A stretch of DNA of 64,000 bases from Soonwooa sp. (GTDB taxonomy: Bacteria > Bacteroidota > Bacteroidia > Flavobacteriales > Weeksellaceae): positions 1-64,000 of the forward strand of contig NZ_JASLDS010000046.1 of assembly GCF_030151385.1 (NCBI RefSeq). The letters are read 5' to 3'. Numbering within the stretch: position 1 is the first letter of the stretch; every line of letters starts with the position of its first letter. Positions 43,525-52,967 of this stretch are shown in pieces. Both the position numbers and the translations under genes were made by a program. The notes below the pieces were generated by a model. The model saw nothing but the letters and a program-made list of their open reading frames with translations. It did no database searches and was not told the origin of the DNA.

Positions 43525-44862
43525 CTACTTTTTTATAAAAGTCTTTGACACCTCTTTACCATCAATTGTCATTTTTAGAATGTAAGTTGACTTTGGTAGT
43601 TTAGAAACATCAATTGAATTTTCTGCGCTTTTAAAATCATTTCTTAAAACAACTTTTCCAGCCATATCGTAGATTTCATATTTTGAAATGTTTTCTTTTG
43701 TATCTATTTTCAAAATATCTTGTGCTGGATTCGGATAGATTTTAACATCAACAGAAGCTTTAGTCGTATTAAGTGTAGCCATGAAACTATCTGGCAAAGT
43801 AATTTTGAAAGCCACATTACCTGTCGATGTTACGCCAATACCTACAATATGTTTTCCATTTGTTGAGACTTTAAGTGGTACGGCAAAACGAATTCCTAGG
43901 TCATCAAATCCCAAATCTTTAACTAAATCATTTAGATTTTTAAAGCCTGTTTTTTCTGTCCATAAGAAACCTTGTCCATTACCTGGATTAACAGCATTCG
44001 GACTTTTATAATAACCGACTATCAAACTAGCATCATAATTAGAGGAAGTGGTCAATCCTGTAAAAGTCGTCGCTGCATTAGGATCAACCAAATCAACAAC
44101 ACCAGTCGCCTCACTCCATTTCATCGCATAAATACCATGTCTACCCAAAGCCCATTTTCCATCACCAGAAACTGTCTGAATGGAAGTTACAGGCTTATTG
44201 TTGCTATCTACAATAATTGTTTGGACACCATCTTTCCAAATACAACCCAGACGAGTTCCATTTTGATTATCTTGATAACCAACCATAACTTTAGAATCAG
44301 CACTTACGCCCCAAGCTGCAAAATATTCATCAGGATACAATGATGGAAGCGTTTGGAAATTATCATTCCCTGCTTTCCAATAGATACCTCGACTATATGC
44401 GTATGTATCTGGACTAGCTGTACCAACAATTACACTTGCGTCTGGTGTAATCGCATAAGGAACACTTAGATCAGTATTGTAATCTGTACTTTTAGAACCT
44501 AAGTAATCCCAAGTATTGTTGCTTATGTTGTACACCGAAATTTGATTAGTTCCGCTAGCCATATTACCCGAAAGCATGACTGCCTTTTTTCCATCACTTG
44601 TAATGTTAACTGATCCTGCAGAATAATCATCTACACTTATTAGTTGACCAACTGGTTTAATACCATCTGCTTCCGTCCAAATATAGTTTTGTTTTGTTGA
44701 GTTAAGACCAATTACTTTTCCATCATCCGAAACACCGTTTGCAAAAGGTGTATTGTTAACATCGTTAGAACGCGTCCCAATCATATAAACTTGCGCATGA
44801 GTGGGCAAAGAGAATAAACCCATCATCAGTAACATTTTAATTGATAAATTTTTGATTTTCAT
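43525..44862 (-). CDS. T9SS-exported HAF-type repeat protein, paralogue 1
   Basis: 445 residues with a signal peptide (1-23). The body has repeated units of the type (A/G)-x-SxDGKxxxGxx (GVSDDGKVIGL, NITSDGKKAVM, GVSADSKVMVGYQ, VSTNGKHIVGIG) alternating with W-rich strands, as in HAF-repeat proteins that form a propeller. The C-terminus is a T9SS type-A sorting domain (IYPNPAQDILKI, IYDMAGKVVL, final FIKK). It would be exported and fixed to the cell surface. It is clearly homologous to 49129-50469. The ligand is unknown. Confidence 0.8.
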   Translation of the reverse strand: MKIKNLSIKMLLMMGLFSLPTHAQVYMIGTRSNDVNNTPFANGVSDDGKVIGLNSTKQNYIWTEADGIKPVGQLISVDDYSAGSVNITSDGKKAVMLSGNMASGTNQISVYNISNNTWDYLGSKSTDYNTDLSVPYAITPDASVIVGTASPDTYAYSRGIYWKAGNDNFQTLPSLYPDEYFAAWGVSADSKVMVGYQDNQNGTRLGCIWKDGVQTIIVDSNNKPVTSIQTVSGDGKWALGRHGIYAMKWSEATGVVDLVDPNAATTFTGLTTSSNYDASLIVGYYKSPNAVNPGNGQGFLWTEKTGFKNLNDLVKDLGFDDLGIRFAVPLKVSTNGKHIVGIGVTSTGNVAFKITLPDSFMATLNTTKASVDVKIYPNPAQDILKIDTKENISKYEIYDMAGKVVLRNDFKSAENSIDVSKLPKSTYILKMTIDGKEVSKTFIKK

Positions 44863-45192
44863 AATTAAGATTTAAGTTAGATTTTTAATTAAAAAATGAA
44901 AAAGTGTTAAAATAAAACACCTTACTTTTTGTAAACCTAAATTATGTACAATAATCTAAAGAAACTCAAACCTCAATCTTTCTTATAATAGACACGTAAT
45001 AGACAAGACTTACAAATAATTAAAAAACAATCAATTACAATAAAAAGGACAAACGCATTTCTAAAAATATCAATCACAATTTTACATTTTATTAGTACTA
45101 TTTAGAACAAAAAAATAACAAAAATGTAACCCAAAGTCCTTTTAAAATCCATCAATTTTCCGTATTTTAGAGCATATTTATAGTGCTAATAA
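44863..45192. other. Gene-free stretch between HAF paralogue 1 and chrA
   Basis: AT-rich DNA with divergent starts at both ends. I found no clear TAnnTTTG promoter, hairpin or open frame. Confidence 0.5.
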
Positions 45193-46518
45193 ATGCAGAA
45201 TATTCCACAAAATAAAATTGAAAAACCTTCCTTTTGGGAGGCTTTTTGGTTTTGGTTCAAATTGGGGTGGATTAGTTTTGGTGGAACTACAGGACATATC
45301 ACGATTATGCATGATTTTTTGGTCGAAAAAAAGAAATGGGTTAGCGATTCCAAGTTTTTTCATATCCTAAATGCTTGCATGATTTTGCCAGGACCAGAAG
45401 CGCACCAAACTGCCATCTACATAGGCTGGAAACTTCATGGCATAAAAGGCGGAATTATTTCGGGATTATTTTTCATTTTGCCATCCACGCTCATTTTGTT
45501 GGCGCTCAGCATTATTTATGCAATCTACGGCAATCATCCGTTTCTTATTTCATTGTTTGATGCTTTGAAACCCGCAGTTTTAGCGATTATTTTGTTCGCC
45601 ACTTATAAAGTTGCAAAAAAATCTTTGCTTTCGGTGGTTCATATTTTTGTTGCCTTTGCGGCTTTTATTTTATCATTTTTCGTAGGCATTCCGATGCCTT
45701 GGATTATCTTGGGAATTATTGTTCTGGGAATTTTAATTCAAGTACTAAATCCAAAAATTTTAAACTTAAAAAAGCCAACAAAAGAACATTTAAAAAACGA
45801 AGAAAACTATTATATCAATAGTTTACAGGAGAATCCAAAAATATCGATTAAGAAGTTATTTTTACAATTTTCAGTTTTTGTTGTGTTATGGATTATTCCT
45901 TTTTTAATGCTGATTCATTTTAGCAATGATGGCGCATTTTTTACCTGTTTTTCATTATTGTTTACCAAAGCTGCATTTTTCACGATTGGTGGTTCTTACA
46001 CAGTGATTCCGTATGTTGCGAACTTGGTTACTCAAAAACTTCATTGGTTAACGAATACGCAAATGGTTGACGGTTTTGCACTTGCCGAAACCACGCCTGG
46101 ACCCTTGGTGATTGTTTTGGCTTATGTTGGATTTATGGCAGCTTTTAACAACAGCGAACATTCTTTATTGATTGGAAGTATTGGTCTGTTGGCGGCCGCA
46201 TATTTTACTTTTTTGCCCAATTTTATGCTCATCTTTTTGGGCGGACCTTTCATCGAAAAGTGGCAAAAAAAATCGACTATTCAAGCGGTGCTTTCTTTAG
46301 TTACTGCGGGAGTTGTCGGCGTTATTGTGAATCTCGCATTTTATTTGGGCGAAAATGTTCTGTTTTATAATTCAAATTTCAATTTTGAAAACATCAATTG
46401 GATAAGCCTTATTTGGGCTGGAGTTTGTCTTTTACTCTTAACCAGATTCAAGGTTAATATGATTTATGTAATTCTGTTGAGCATTGGTTTTGGCGTGATA
46501 CGGTACTTTTTGATTTGA
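45193..46518 (+). CDS. chrA: Chromate transporter (long-chain CHR family)
   Basis: 441 residues with two CHR domains and about ten to twelve transmembrane helices. The N-terminal domain has FGGTTGHITIMHDFLV and LPGPEAHQTA; the C-terminal half repeats them as FTIGGSYTVIPYVA and ETTPGPLVIVLAYVGF, as expected for long-chain ChrA. Such proteins export chromate; some may move sulfate or other anions. It lies just upstream of a Fur-family regulator and a metal-pumping ATPase, all on the same strand, though 67 bp separate it from the regulator. Confidence 0.9.
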   Translation: MQNIPQNKIEKPSFWEAFWFWFKLGWISFGGTTGHITIMHDFLVEKKKWVSDSKFFHILNACMILPGPEAHQTAIYIGWKLHGIKGGIISGLFFILPSTLILLALSIIYAIYGNHPFLISLFDALKPAVLAIILFATYKVAKKSLLSVVHIFVAFAAFILSFFVGIPMPWIILGIIVLGILIQVLNPKILNLKKPTKEHLKNEENYYINSLQENPKISIKKLFLQFSVFVVLWIIPFLMLIHFSNDGAFFTCFSLLFTKAAFFTIGGSYTVIPYVANLVTQKLHWLTNTQMVDGFALAETTPGPLVIVLAYVGFMAAFNNSEHSLLIGSIGLLAAAYFTFLPNFMLIFLGGPFIEKWQKKSTIQAVLSLVTAGVVGVIVNLAFYLGENVLFYNSNFNFENINWISLIWAGVCLLLLTRFKVNMIYVILLSIGFGVIRYFLI

Positions 46519-46585
46519 AACGACTATCGGTAAAATCAATCGTAAATAAAAGTGTTTATCTGTACTAATTTCGTAATTTTAATCC

Positions 46586-47011
46586 ATGAAAATGCAAGAA
46601 ATAGAACGCATCCTCGAAAACAAAAATATTCCGATTACGCCAATGCGACAATTGGTATTGTCTGAGTTTTTGAAAAGAAAGCATTCTATTTCGTTAGCAG
46701 AGTTAGAAGAAATCTTGGAAACCGCCGACAGAAGCACGATTTATCGAACTTTAAAAACCTTTGAAAAGAAAGGTTTAATTCACAGCATTCAGGAAAATAA
46801 CACCACGCAATATTTATTTTGTCACGACCATTGCGACGAGGACAATCATCACGATTATCATTTGCATTTTTTCTGTACAGAGTGTAAAAACACGGTTTGC
46901 TTAGAAAATATCAATTTTCAGAATGTCGATTTTCCAAAAGATTATTTAATTAAAGAATTAAAATTCGTAGCCAACGGCGTTTGCAAAGATTGTCTGCAAA
47001 CAATGCAATAG
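46586..47011 (+). CDS. Fur-family metal-responsive regulator
   Basis: 141 residues. An N-terminal winged helix (about 1-80, DRSTIYRTLKTFEKKGLIH) is followed by a dimer domain with a His-rich metal site (HDHCDEDNHHDYHLHF, about 80-95) and a structural zinc site of Cys97, Cys100, Cys133 and Cys136. It would repress metal genes when the metal is bound. Its neighbour 46 bp downstream is a Zn/Cd-type P1B ATPase, so it may be Zur-like; the specific metal is not given by sequence. Confidence 0.88.
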   Translation: MKMQEIERILENKNIPITPMRQLVLSEFLKRKHSISLAELEEILETADRSTIYRTLKTFEKKGLIHSIQENNTTQYLFCHDHCDEDNHHDYHLHFFCTECKNTVCLENINFQNVDFPKDYLIKELKFVANGVCKDCLQTMQ

Positions 47012-47018
47012 TGTTGCA
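47004..47018. promoter_or_regulatory. Inverted repeat TGCAA-N5-TTGCA upstream of the P1B ATPase, candidate operator
   Basis: TGCAATAGTGTTGCA overlaps the stop codon of the Fur-family gene and lies 14 bp upstream of the TACCTTTG element. It could bind a regulator, but the arms are short. Confidence 0.3.
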
Positions 47019-47031
47019 CGCCTATCCTGCT

Positions 47032-47039
47032 TACCTTTG
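47032..47039 (+). promoter_or_regulatory. -7 promoter element of the P1B ATPase gene
   Basis: TACCTTTG is an exact TAnnTTTG match, 18 bases before the start codon. TTG at 47014 is 15 bases upstream, a shorter spacing than usual. Confidence 0.5.
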
Positions 47040-47057
47040 TTGAAAATAAAGTAAGTT

Positions 47058-49055
47058 ATGGAATGCTGCTGCTCGGACGAACGTCCTAAAAATAAACCTC
47101 ACAATCACGATTCTCACGAACACGGTCACGACCACAATCATGAACATGGACATTCGCATGATCACGACCACGACCATGATTCAGACAAATCGACTTTTCA
47201 ACTCTTTTTACCTGCGATTATTTCGTTTTCGTTGTTGACTGTTGGTTTAAGCTTAGATTATTTGGTTAAACCCGACTGGTTTTCGGGTTGGCTAAGATTG
47301 GTTTATTACCTAATTGCTTACGTTCCTGTTGGTTTGCCAGTAATAAAAGAAGCCGTTGAAAGTATCAGATATGGCGATTTTTTCTCTGAATTTTTCTTGA
47401 TGGCGATTGCAACGATTGGTGCTTTTGCGATTGGTGAATATCCCGAAGGTGTTGCAGTGATGTTGTTTTATTCGGTTGGGGAAGCTTTCCAAGGAATGGC
47501 AGTATCTCGAGCGAAATTAAATATTAAAACTTTACTCGACCAAAGACCTGATGAAGTTACCATTTTAGAAGAAAATCAACCTAAAACCATTAAAGCTGAA
47601 CATGCCAAAATTGGTCAAGTCATTCAACTGAAACCTGGTGAAAAGTTAGCTTTGGATGGCGAATTACTTTCAGAAAAAGGTTCTTTTAATACCGCTGCTT
47701 TAACGGGAGAAAGTAAGCCAGACGGCAAACAAAAAGGCGATGCTGTTTACGCAGGAATGATTAATCTAAATTCGGTTTCGGAGGTTGTTATTAAAACTGA
47801 ATTTAAGGATTCTAAACTTTCCAAAATTTTGGAAATGGTGCAAAATGCGACCACTCAAAAAGCGAAAACGGAACTTTTCATCCGAAAATTCGCCAAAATA
47901 TATACGCCGATTGTTACGTTTTTGGCTTTGGGAATTTTCCTATTACCCTATCTTTTTGTAGAAACCTACGATTATAAAGTTTGGTTGTACAGAGCTTGTA
48001 TTTTCTTGGTGGTTTCTTGTCCGTGTGCTTTGGTAATCAGTATTCCGTTGGGATATTTTGGAGGAATTGGAGCTGGAAGTAAAAACGGAATTTTATTTAA
48101 AGGAAGTAGTTTTCTTGATGTTTTAGCTGATATTAAAAATGTAGTGATGGACAAAACGGGAACGCTTACAGAGGGCGTTTTCCAAGTGAAAGAGGTTAAT
48201 ATTTCTAATGATTTTAATAAAGATGAAATTTTAAAATACTTAAATTTTATCGAAAGCAAATCCACACATCCGATTGCGACTGCGATTCATGAATATGTAG
48301 GTGAAATCGACCATCATTTAGAAATGGAAAACATTGAAGAGATTGCTGGTCACGGTTTAAAAGGAAGTATCGACGGAAAAGTTTTTCTTGCAGGGAATTT
48401 TAAATTGATGGATAAATTTGGAATTCAACACAATGTAGACCATTCTCAATTTGTAGAAACCTTGATTGCCATTGCATTTGATGGAAAATTTGCAGGTTAC
48501 ATTACGATTTCGGATAAAATAAAAGAAGATGCTGCAAAAGCGATTTCTGAACTTAAAAGTTTAGGCATCAAAACAACAATGTTGAGCGGCGACAAATCTG
48601 CTGTCGTAAAATCTGTTGCCGAAAAACTCTCTATTGACAATGCTTTTGGAGACCTTTTACCAGAAGATAAAGTCAACAAAGTGAAAGAAATAAAAGCACG
48701 AGGCGAAAGTGTTGCTTTTGTCGGCGATGGTGTTAATGACGCTCCTGTTGTGGCTTTAAGTGATGTCGGAATCGCAATGGGCGGCTTAGGAAGTGATGCA
48801 ACGATAGAAACTGCTGACGTGGTGATTCAGGATGATAAACCGTCCAAAATACCAATGGCAATCCGCATCGGCAAGGAAACCAAAAAGATTGTTTGGCAAA
48901 ATATTATTCTTGCTTTTGCAGTTAAAGCTGTAGTTTTGATTCTTGGAGCAAGCGGAAAAGCATCAATGTGGGAGGCGGTTTTCGCGGATGTTGGTGTGGC
49001 TCTTTTGGCAATTTTAAACGCAGTGCGAATTCAAAATATGAATTTTAAAAAATAG
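47058..49055 (+). CDS. Heavy-metal P1B-type ATPase (Zn/Cd/Pb or Co exporter)
   Basis: 665 residues. The metal site CPC is Cys321-Pro-Cys323 in SCPCALVIS, the phosphorylated residue is Asp365 in DKTGTLTEG, and the HP motif (THPIATA) and GDGVNDAPV are present; this is the P1B-2 (ZntA/CadA) pattern. The N-terminus has ECCCSDE and about 30 residues mostly of His and Asp, instead of a folded HMA domain. It pumps soft metals out of the cytoplasm. It follows the Fur-family regulator by 46 bp and has its own -7 element. Confidence 0.93.
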   Translation: MECCCSDERPKNKPHNHDSHEHGHDHNHEHGHSHDHDHDHDSDKSTFQLFLPAIISFSLLTVGLSLDYLVKPDWFSGWLRLVYYLIAYVPVGLPVIKEAVESIRYGDFFSEFFLMAIATIGAFAIGEYPEGVAVMLFYSVGEAFQGMAVSRAKLNIKTLLDQRPDEVTILEENQPKTIKAEHAKIGQVIQLKPGEKLALDGELLSEKGSFNTAALTGESKPDGKQKGDAVYAGMINLNSVSEVVIKTEFKDSKLSKILEMVQNATTQKAKTELFIRKFAKIYTPIVTFLALGIFLLPYLFVETYDYKVWLYRACIFLVVSCPCALVISIPLGYFGGIGAGSKNGILFKGSSFLDVLADIKNVVMDKTGTLTEGVFQVKEVNISNDFNKDEILKYLNFIESKSTHPIATAIHEYVGEIDHHLEMENIEEIAGHGLKGSIDGKVFLAGNFKLMDKFGIQHNVDHSQFVETLIAIAFDGKFAGYITISDKIKEDAAKAISELKSLGIKTTMLSGDKSAVVKSVAEKLSIDNAFGDLLPEDKVNKVKEIKARGESVAFVGDGVNDAPVVALSDVGIAMGGLGSDATIETADVVIQDDKPSKIPMAIRIGKETKKIVWQNIILAFAVKAVVLILGASGKASMWEAVFADVGVALLAILNAVRIQNMNFKK

Positions 49056-49082
49056 AGAAAAATATTTATGTCAAAAAATAAA

Positions 49083-49108
49083 CAAACCCGAAAGTCATTT
49101 CGGGTTTG
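49083..49108. terminator. Bidirectional intrinsic terminator
   Basis: CAAACCCGAAA / TTTCGGGTTTG with loop GTCA between the ATPase gene and the HAF paralogue. Confidence 0.85.
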
Positions 49109-49128
49109 CTGTTTAAAAATCAAAAATA

Positions 49129-50469
49129 TTATTTTTTCACAAATTGCTTTGTAACAATTTCGCCATCAATGATTAGTTTTACAAGGTAAGTTCCTTTTGG
49201 TAAAGAAGCTACATTAATTGATTTGTCACCAGCAGCCGATTTGTTTGAGGTCACTTTTTTACCAGACATATCAAAAATATCAAATGATTCAATTTTTCCA
49301 GATGTTTTAACATTAAGATCAGTAACAACTGGATTAGGATAAATTTCTATATCATTTGATTTAACATTGTTTGTAGCCAAAACACTATCTGGCAAAGTAA
49401 TTAAAAACGGAACCATTAATCCATTTGCTTTACTACCAACCCCAATGATTTGTTTGCCATTAGAAGACATTGCCAACGGCGACGAAAAGGTAATTCCTAA
49501 GTCGTCGAAGCCCAAACTCTTAACATAAGTATTAAGGTTTTTAATCCCTGAATTTTTAAAATAAATAAAACCTTCTCCATCACCAGGAATGCTGTATTCC
49601 TCACCAATATAGTAACCAATCACAATGCTCGCATCATAATTGGCAGCCGTTGCAACGCCAACCGCTTCTGGATTAGAAGTATGCGTATAGTTTAATTCTT
49701 TAAGACCTGCAGTTTCATTCCACATAATTGCCTTCGTATAAGTGCTACCAAGCGCCCATTTTCCATCTCCCGAAACTGCTTCAAAAGGATTAAGAGGCAT
49801 TCCTGAATCTTCGTCAAAAACTTTTTGAGTACCATTTTTCCAATAACTTGCGTAACGACTTCCGTCCTCCGCTGTTTGGAAACCAACCATTACTGATGCA
49901 TTGTCACTAACATCGTACACACCATATACATTGTCTGGAATAATTGATCCAACATCCTTCATTCCTGTTGTAGAATTCCAAGATATGCCTTTTACGTAAC
50001 TATAATCATCCGCAAGAGCCATTCCAACAATTGTTGACCCATCTGGTGTCATTCCATAAGGTGTAGTATCATCTTTTTTGAAAGTTCCTCCACTTGTACT
50101 CCCTAAATATTGCCAAGTCTTAGAGTCAATATTATAGATAGCCATTTGATTAACATTATCTTGAGCATTTCCTGAGTACAGAACTGCTTTTTTTCCATCT
50201 TTTGTTATCCCCACTTTACCAGCAGTATAGAGATTATCATTAACAAAACTCCCAATTTTTACCAGACCTGCTTGTTGTGTATAATAATAGTTAGCACTAA
50301 CACTAGACAATCCAATCACCTTTCCATCATCAGAAACGCCACTAGGAATTGTAAGATTATCAATATTGCTTGTTGGAGTACCAATCGAATAAACTTGTGC
50401 CTTGATATTAGTTTTTGCTACAAAACATAGCAATAAGGCAGACAGACATGTAGTAAATTGTTTTTTCAT
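49129..50469 (-). CDS. T9SS-exported HAF-type repeat protein, paralogue 2
   Basis: 446 residues, same layout as 43525-44862: a signal peptide (1-24), HAF-like repeats (GVSDDGKVIGLS, GITKDGKKAVL, GMTPDGSTIVGMA, MSSNGKQIIGVG) and a T9SS type-A sorting domain (IYPNPVVTDLNV, IFDMSGKKVTS, final FVKK). Shared phrases such as DASxVIGYY, GDGKWALG and SLGFDDLGI show that the two arose by duplication. It has the same orientation as paralogue 1, with the metal genes between them. Function unknown; a cell-surface protein. Confidence 0.8.
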   Translation of the reverse strand: MKKQFTTCLSALLLCFVAKTNIKAQVYSIGTPTSNIDNLTIPSGVSDDGKVIGLSSVSANYYYTQQAGLVKIGSFVNDNLYTAGKVGITKDGKKAVLYSGNAQDNVNQMAIYNIDSKTWQYLGSTSGGTFKKDDTTPYGMTPDGSTIVGMALADDYSYVKGISWNSTTGMKDVGSIIPDNVYGVYDVSDNASVMVGFQTAEDGSRYASYWKNGTQKVFDEDSGMPLNPFEAVSGDGKWALGSTYTKAIMWNETAGLKELNYTHTSNPEAVGVATAANYDASIVIGYYIGEEYSIPGDGEGFIYFKNSGIKNLNTYVKSLGFDDLGITFSSPLAMSSNGKQIIGVGSKANGLMVPFLITLPDSVLATNNVKSNDIEIYPNPVVTDLNVKTSGKIESFDIFDMSGKKVTSNKSAAGDKSINVASLPKGTYLVKLIIDGEIVTKQFVKK

Positions 50470-50726
50470 ATTAATTCTTTTAATTTAAATTTTGAATAAT
50501 TTAATCTAGGCCTTGTGATCAAAAACAAATTAACTACTAAAAAACATCCCGTTTCACGATATATACGAAATGCAGTAATATACAATCAATATACATTTAT
50601 TGTAAAGTATTAATTTTCAACACATTACACTTTCGTAATATTAAAAACATTTAATTGAAAAAACTTGCAAAAAACATAAAATAACTAAGCATAAAAATCT
50701 TAACTTTATTCTTGTAAATAAAATAC

Positions 50727-51389
50727 ATGAACTTTTTTGAAAAGATTAATTTTTTAGAATCTGCCAATGTTGGTGACCATTTGATTCTTGTTTTTGCTTC
50801 AATATTAATTGGACTTATTATAGGTGCCGAACGCGAATATCAAAACAAATCTGCAGGTTTGCGAACTTTTATATTGGTAAGTTTTGGTTCATGTTTGTTT
50901 ACCATTTTAAGTATCGATATCGGTGTACAAAACCCTGATCGTTTGGCTGCAAATATTATTACTGGAATTGGATTTTTGGGTGCAGGTGTCATCTTTAAAG
51001 ATGATAATAAAATTGGTGGTATAACAACAGCAACCACCATTTGGGCAACAGCATCGTTAGGAATGGCTGTTGGTTCTGGACATTTGTATTTAGGTTTTTT
51101 AGGTACTTTTTTGGTGATGATCATCTTGAGATTACTTGTATATCTTCAAAATTTCATTGATAATTATAACAAAATTCGCGATTACAGAATTAACACCAAT
51201 TCATTAGAAAATTTTGAATACTGTAAAAAACTGTTTGATGATTGCAATCTGAAATACAGTATGATCAAACAACAATACTCACAAGAACTGATTAGCACAA
51301 CTTGGCGTATCCGAGGAAAAACAGAGCAACATCAAATTTTGGTTGCAAAAATGATACAAAACGATAGAATTAACGCATTTCAATATTAA
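50727..51389 (+). CDS. MgtC/SapB-family membrane protein
   Basis: 220 residues. Four to five helices make up residues 15-140, with the family motifs IGAEREYQNKSAGLRTF and ITGIGFLGAGVIFKDD, followed by a cytoplasmic domain of about 75 residues. MgtC proteins act in low-magnesium growth and, in some pathogens, bind the F1Fo ATP synthase. In free-living bacteria the role is unclear. It starts 20 bp before the ParB-like gene and is probably in one transcript with it. Confidence 0.88.
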   Translation: MNFFEKINFLESANVGDHLILVFASILIGLIIGAEREYQNKSAGLRTFILVSFGSCLFTILSIDIGVQNPDRLAANIITGIGFLGAGVIFKDDNKIGGITTATTIWATASLGMAVGSGHLYLGFLGTFLVMIILRLLVYLQNFIDNYNKIRDYRINTNSLENFEYCKKLFDDCNLKYSMIKQQYSQELISTTWRIRGKTEQHQILVAKMIQNDRINAFQY

Positions 51390-51408
51390 ATTAAAATATT
51401 AAAACACA

Positions 51409-51792
51409 ATGAAACAACCTACAAAACAAAGCATGGAAAACATTTGGTTAAAAGAACCTGAAGATCACGATTTTCCAGCCGCTCAAGATTATCTAGAGCT
51501 AATCTATGAACCAACAGAGGCAGCAAAACTTTCTAAAAAATTGAGAGCAGCAAAAACGATTGTTAAGAAATCAAAAGACATTTTCCGTGCAAGCGGTTTG
51601 CATATTTTGCCTGCGGACAACAAACATATCCAAGCGAATATTCAAAAGATTGTTTTAAGAAAAAAGCTTTCGCCAATATTATTGGTTCGAGATAATGGTC
51701 GTGTTGTCATTGCTGATGGCTATCACCGTTTATGTTGCAGTTATTATTTAACTGAAGATCTGGATGTACCATGTAGATTGGTTTCGAGATAA
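51409..51792 (+). CDS. ParB/sulfiredoxin-like domain protein
   Basis: 127 residues. The C-terminal 60 residues (LRKKLSPILLVRDNGRVVIA, then DGYHRLCCSYY) match the ParB-N/sulfiredoxin-like fold, which in relatives binds nucleotides; the DGYHR motif corresponds to the family's D/E-G-x-H-R. There is no DNA-binding HTH, so it is not a partition protein. It follows the MgtC-like gene by 19 bp. Function unknown. Confidence 0.65.
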   Translation: MKQPTKQSMENIWLKEPEDHDFPAAQDYLELIYEPTEAAKLSKKLRAAKTIVKKSKDIFRASGLHILPADNKHIQANIQKIVLRKKLSPILLVRDNGRVVIADGYHRLCCSYYLTEDLDVPCRLVSR

Positions 51793-51797
51793 AAGTA

Positions 51798-51828
51798 AAA
51801 AAGCATTTGACAAAATCAAATGCTTTTT
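51798..51828. terminator. Bidirectional intrinsic terminator
   Basis: AAAAAGCATTTGA / TCAAATGCTTTTT with loop CAAAA between the ParB-like gene and the T9SS gene. Confidence 0.9.
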
Positions 51829-51850
51829 TTAGGTCAATATAAATATAGGT

Positions 51851-52807
51851 TTAGTTTTTAATAAACTTCGAACTGATAGAACTTCCGTCCTTAAGAATTT
51901 GCTTAACAATATAGTTCCCTTTTGCAAGCTTGCTAACATCAACATCTTTTTGCACCGTTTCTAAAACGATAGAACCTGCGAGGTTATATATTTGTACTTT
52001 AGCAGTTTTATCTGCGTCTAATAAAGTAATTTTCGAACTGCTCGGATTTGGATAGAATGTTGATTTTGTAGAAAAAGATTCTTTAACGCCTAAAGTTGCA
52101 CTTGCCCCTTCAACAAGCATATTAACATTATTAGTAGATGGAAGTTCTAATACTGCTAAAGGCGTCCAATTCGTAAAATCTTGATTAAAGCTATCATTTT
52201 CATCAATAAAGTATCCATTGTTATTGCCATCATCAGATAAAAAATTATACCATACAGAAGAATCGGCTTCATCAAAATCAACCTTCGCAGCAAAGGCAAT
52301 CCAATAGGTTTTATTAGCATCTAGGCTAAGTCCAGCACTATTACTAACATTTGTCAAATCAATTGTAAAAGTAACAGTCGTGCTTTGGATTTGATACGTA
52401 ACAGCTGTATTATTTTGATCAAAATCAAAATTAAATTTAGCAGACTGAGCATTTGCTGGCTTTCCAGCTGGTTTTCCATTGTTATCTTCAAAAATAATAA
52501 AATGCCCGCCACGATAAGCTTGATCAAAGAAACTGTTAGAATCTAGTTGCCCTGCTATTTTAATACTTTTTAAAGTTGTTGATTGTGGAAAGCTAATATC
52601 ATCTGCTGTATAAATGCTAAAATTATAATTAGGATCTATTGTTGCTGCAACCGTAACATTGCTAGGCGCTTGATTAACCAAAACCGACGCCTTGTTAGAC
52701 ACTTGCACCTGTTGTGCTGGTGCATTTAGCGTTTTAGAAATTTGTATTTTCTGAGCAAAAATACCTGTAGATACTAACAATAAAGCAAAAAGTAATTGTT
52801 TTTTCAT
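51851..52807 (-). CDS. Secreted T9SS cargo protein of unknown function
   Basis: 318 residues with a signal peptide (1-18, ending FAQ). The body (30-235) is a beta-sandwich-like domain with FSIYTADDISFP, GGHFIIFEDNNGKPAG and KTYWIAFAAKVDFD, as in surface jellyroll domains. A T9SS type-A sorting domain closes it (FYPNPSSSKITL, IYNLAGSIVLE, final FIKN). It is expected outside the cell or on its surface. It ends 23 bp from the bidirectional terminator. No enzymatic motif is evident. Confidence 0.75.
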   Translation of the reverse strand: MKKQLLFALLLVSTGIFAQKIQISKTLNAPAQQVQVSNKASVLVNQAPSNVTVAATIDPNYNFSIYTADDISFPQSTTLKSIKIAGQLDSNSFFDQAYRGGHFIIFEDNNGKPAGKPANAQSAKFNFDFDQNNTAVTYQIQSTTVTFTIDLTNVSNSAGLSLDANKTYWIAFAAKVDFDEADSSVWYNFLSDDGNNNGYFIDENDSFNQDFTNWTPLAVLELPSTNNVNMLVEGASATLGVKESFSTKSTFYPNPSSSKITLLDADKTAKVQIYNLAGSIVLETVQKDVDVSKLAKGNYIVKQILKDGSSISSKFIKN

Positions 52808-52919
52808 GTTTTAAAAGATTTTATTTGTTGCCGCTAAATATATAAAAATTTTAACATCAACATTAACAAAATGTAATTTTTATAAATTAAAAAATAATTA
52901 AACATTAAAACAAACAACA

Positions 52920-52945
52920 AAAGCAGCCAAATATGACTGCTTTTA
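52920..52945 (-). terminator. Terminator of the efflux operon
   Basis: AAAGCAG / CTGCTTT in a hairpin with internal mismatch (CCAAATATGA) 23 bases after the emrB stop codon on the minus strand. Confidence 0.7.
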
Positions 52946-52967
52946 TTAACTTTTTGACACAATATTA

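Noticed and set aside
43525..50469. Metal genes and flanking paralogues as a composite transposon
   Set aside because: The flanking genes are surface proteins, not insertion sequences, and no inverted ends or target duplications are visible.
51409..51792. A chromosome-partition ParB
   Set aside because: It has only the N-terminal-type fold, no HTH, and no ParA or parS nearby.
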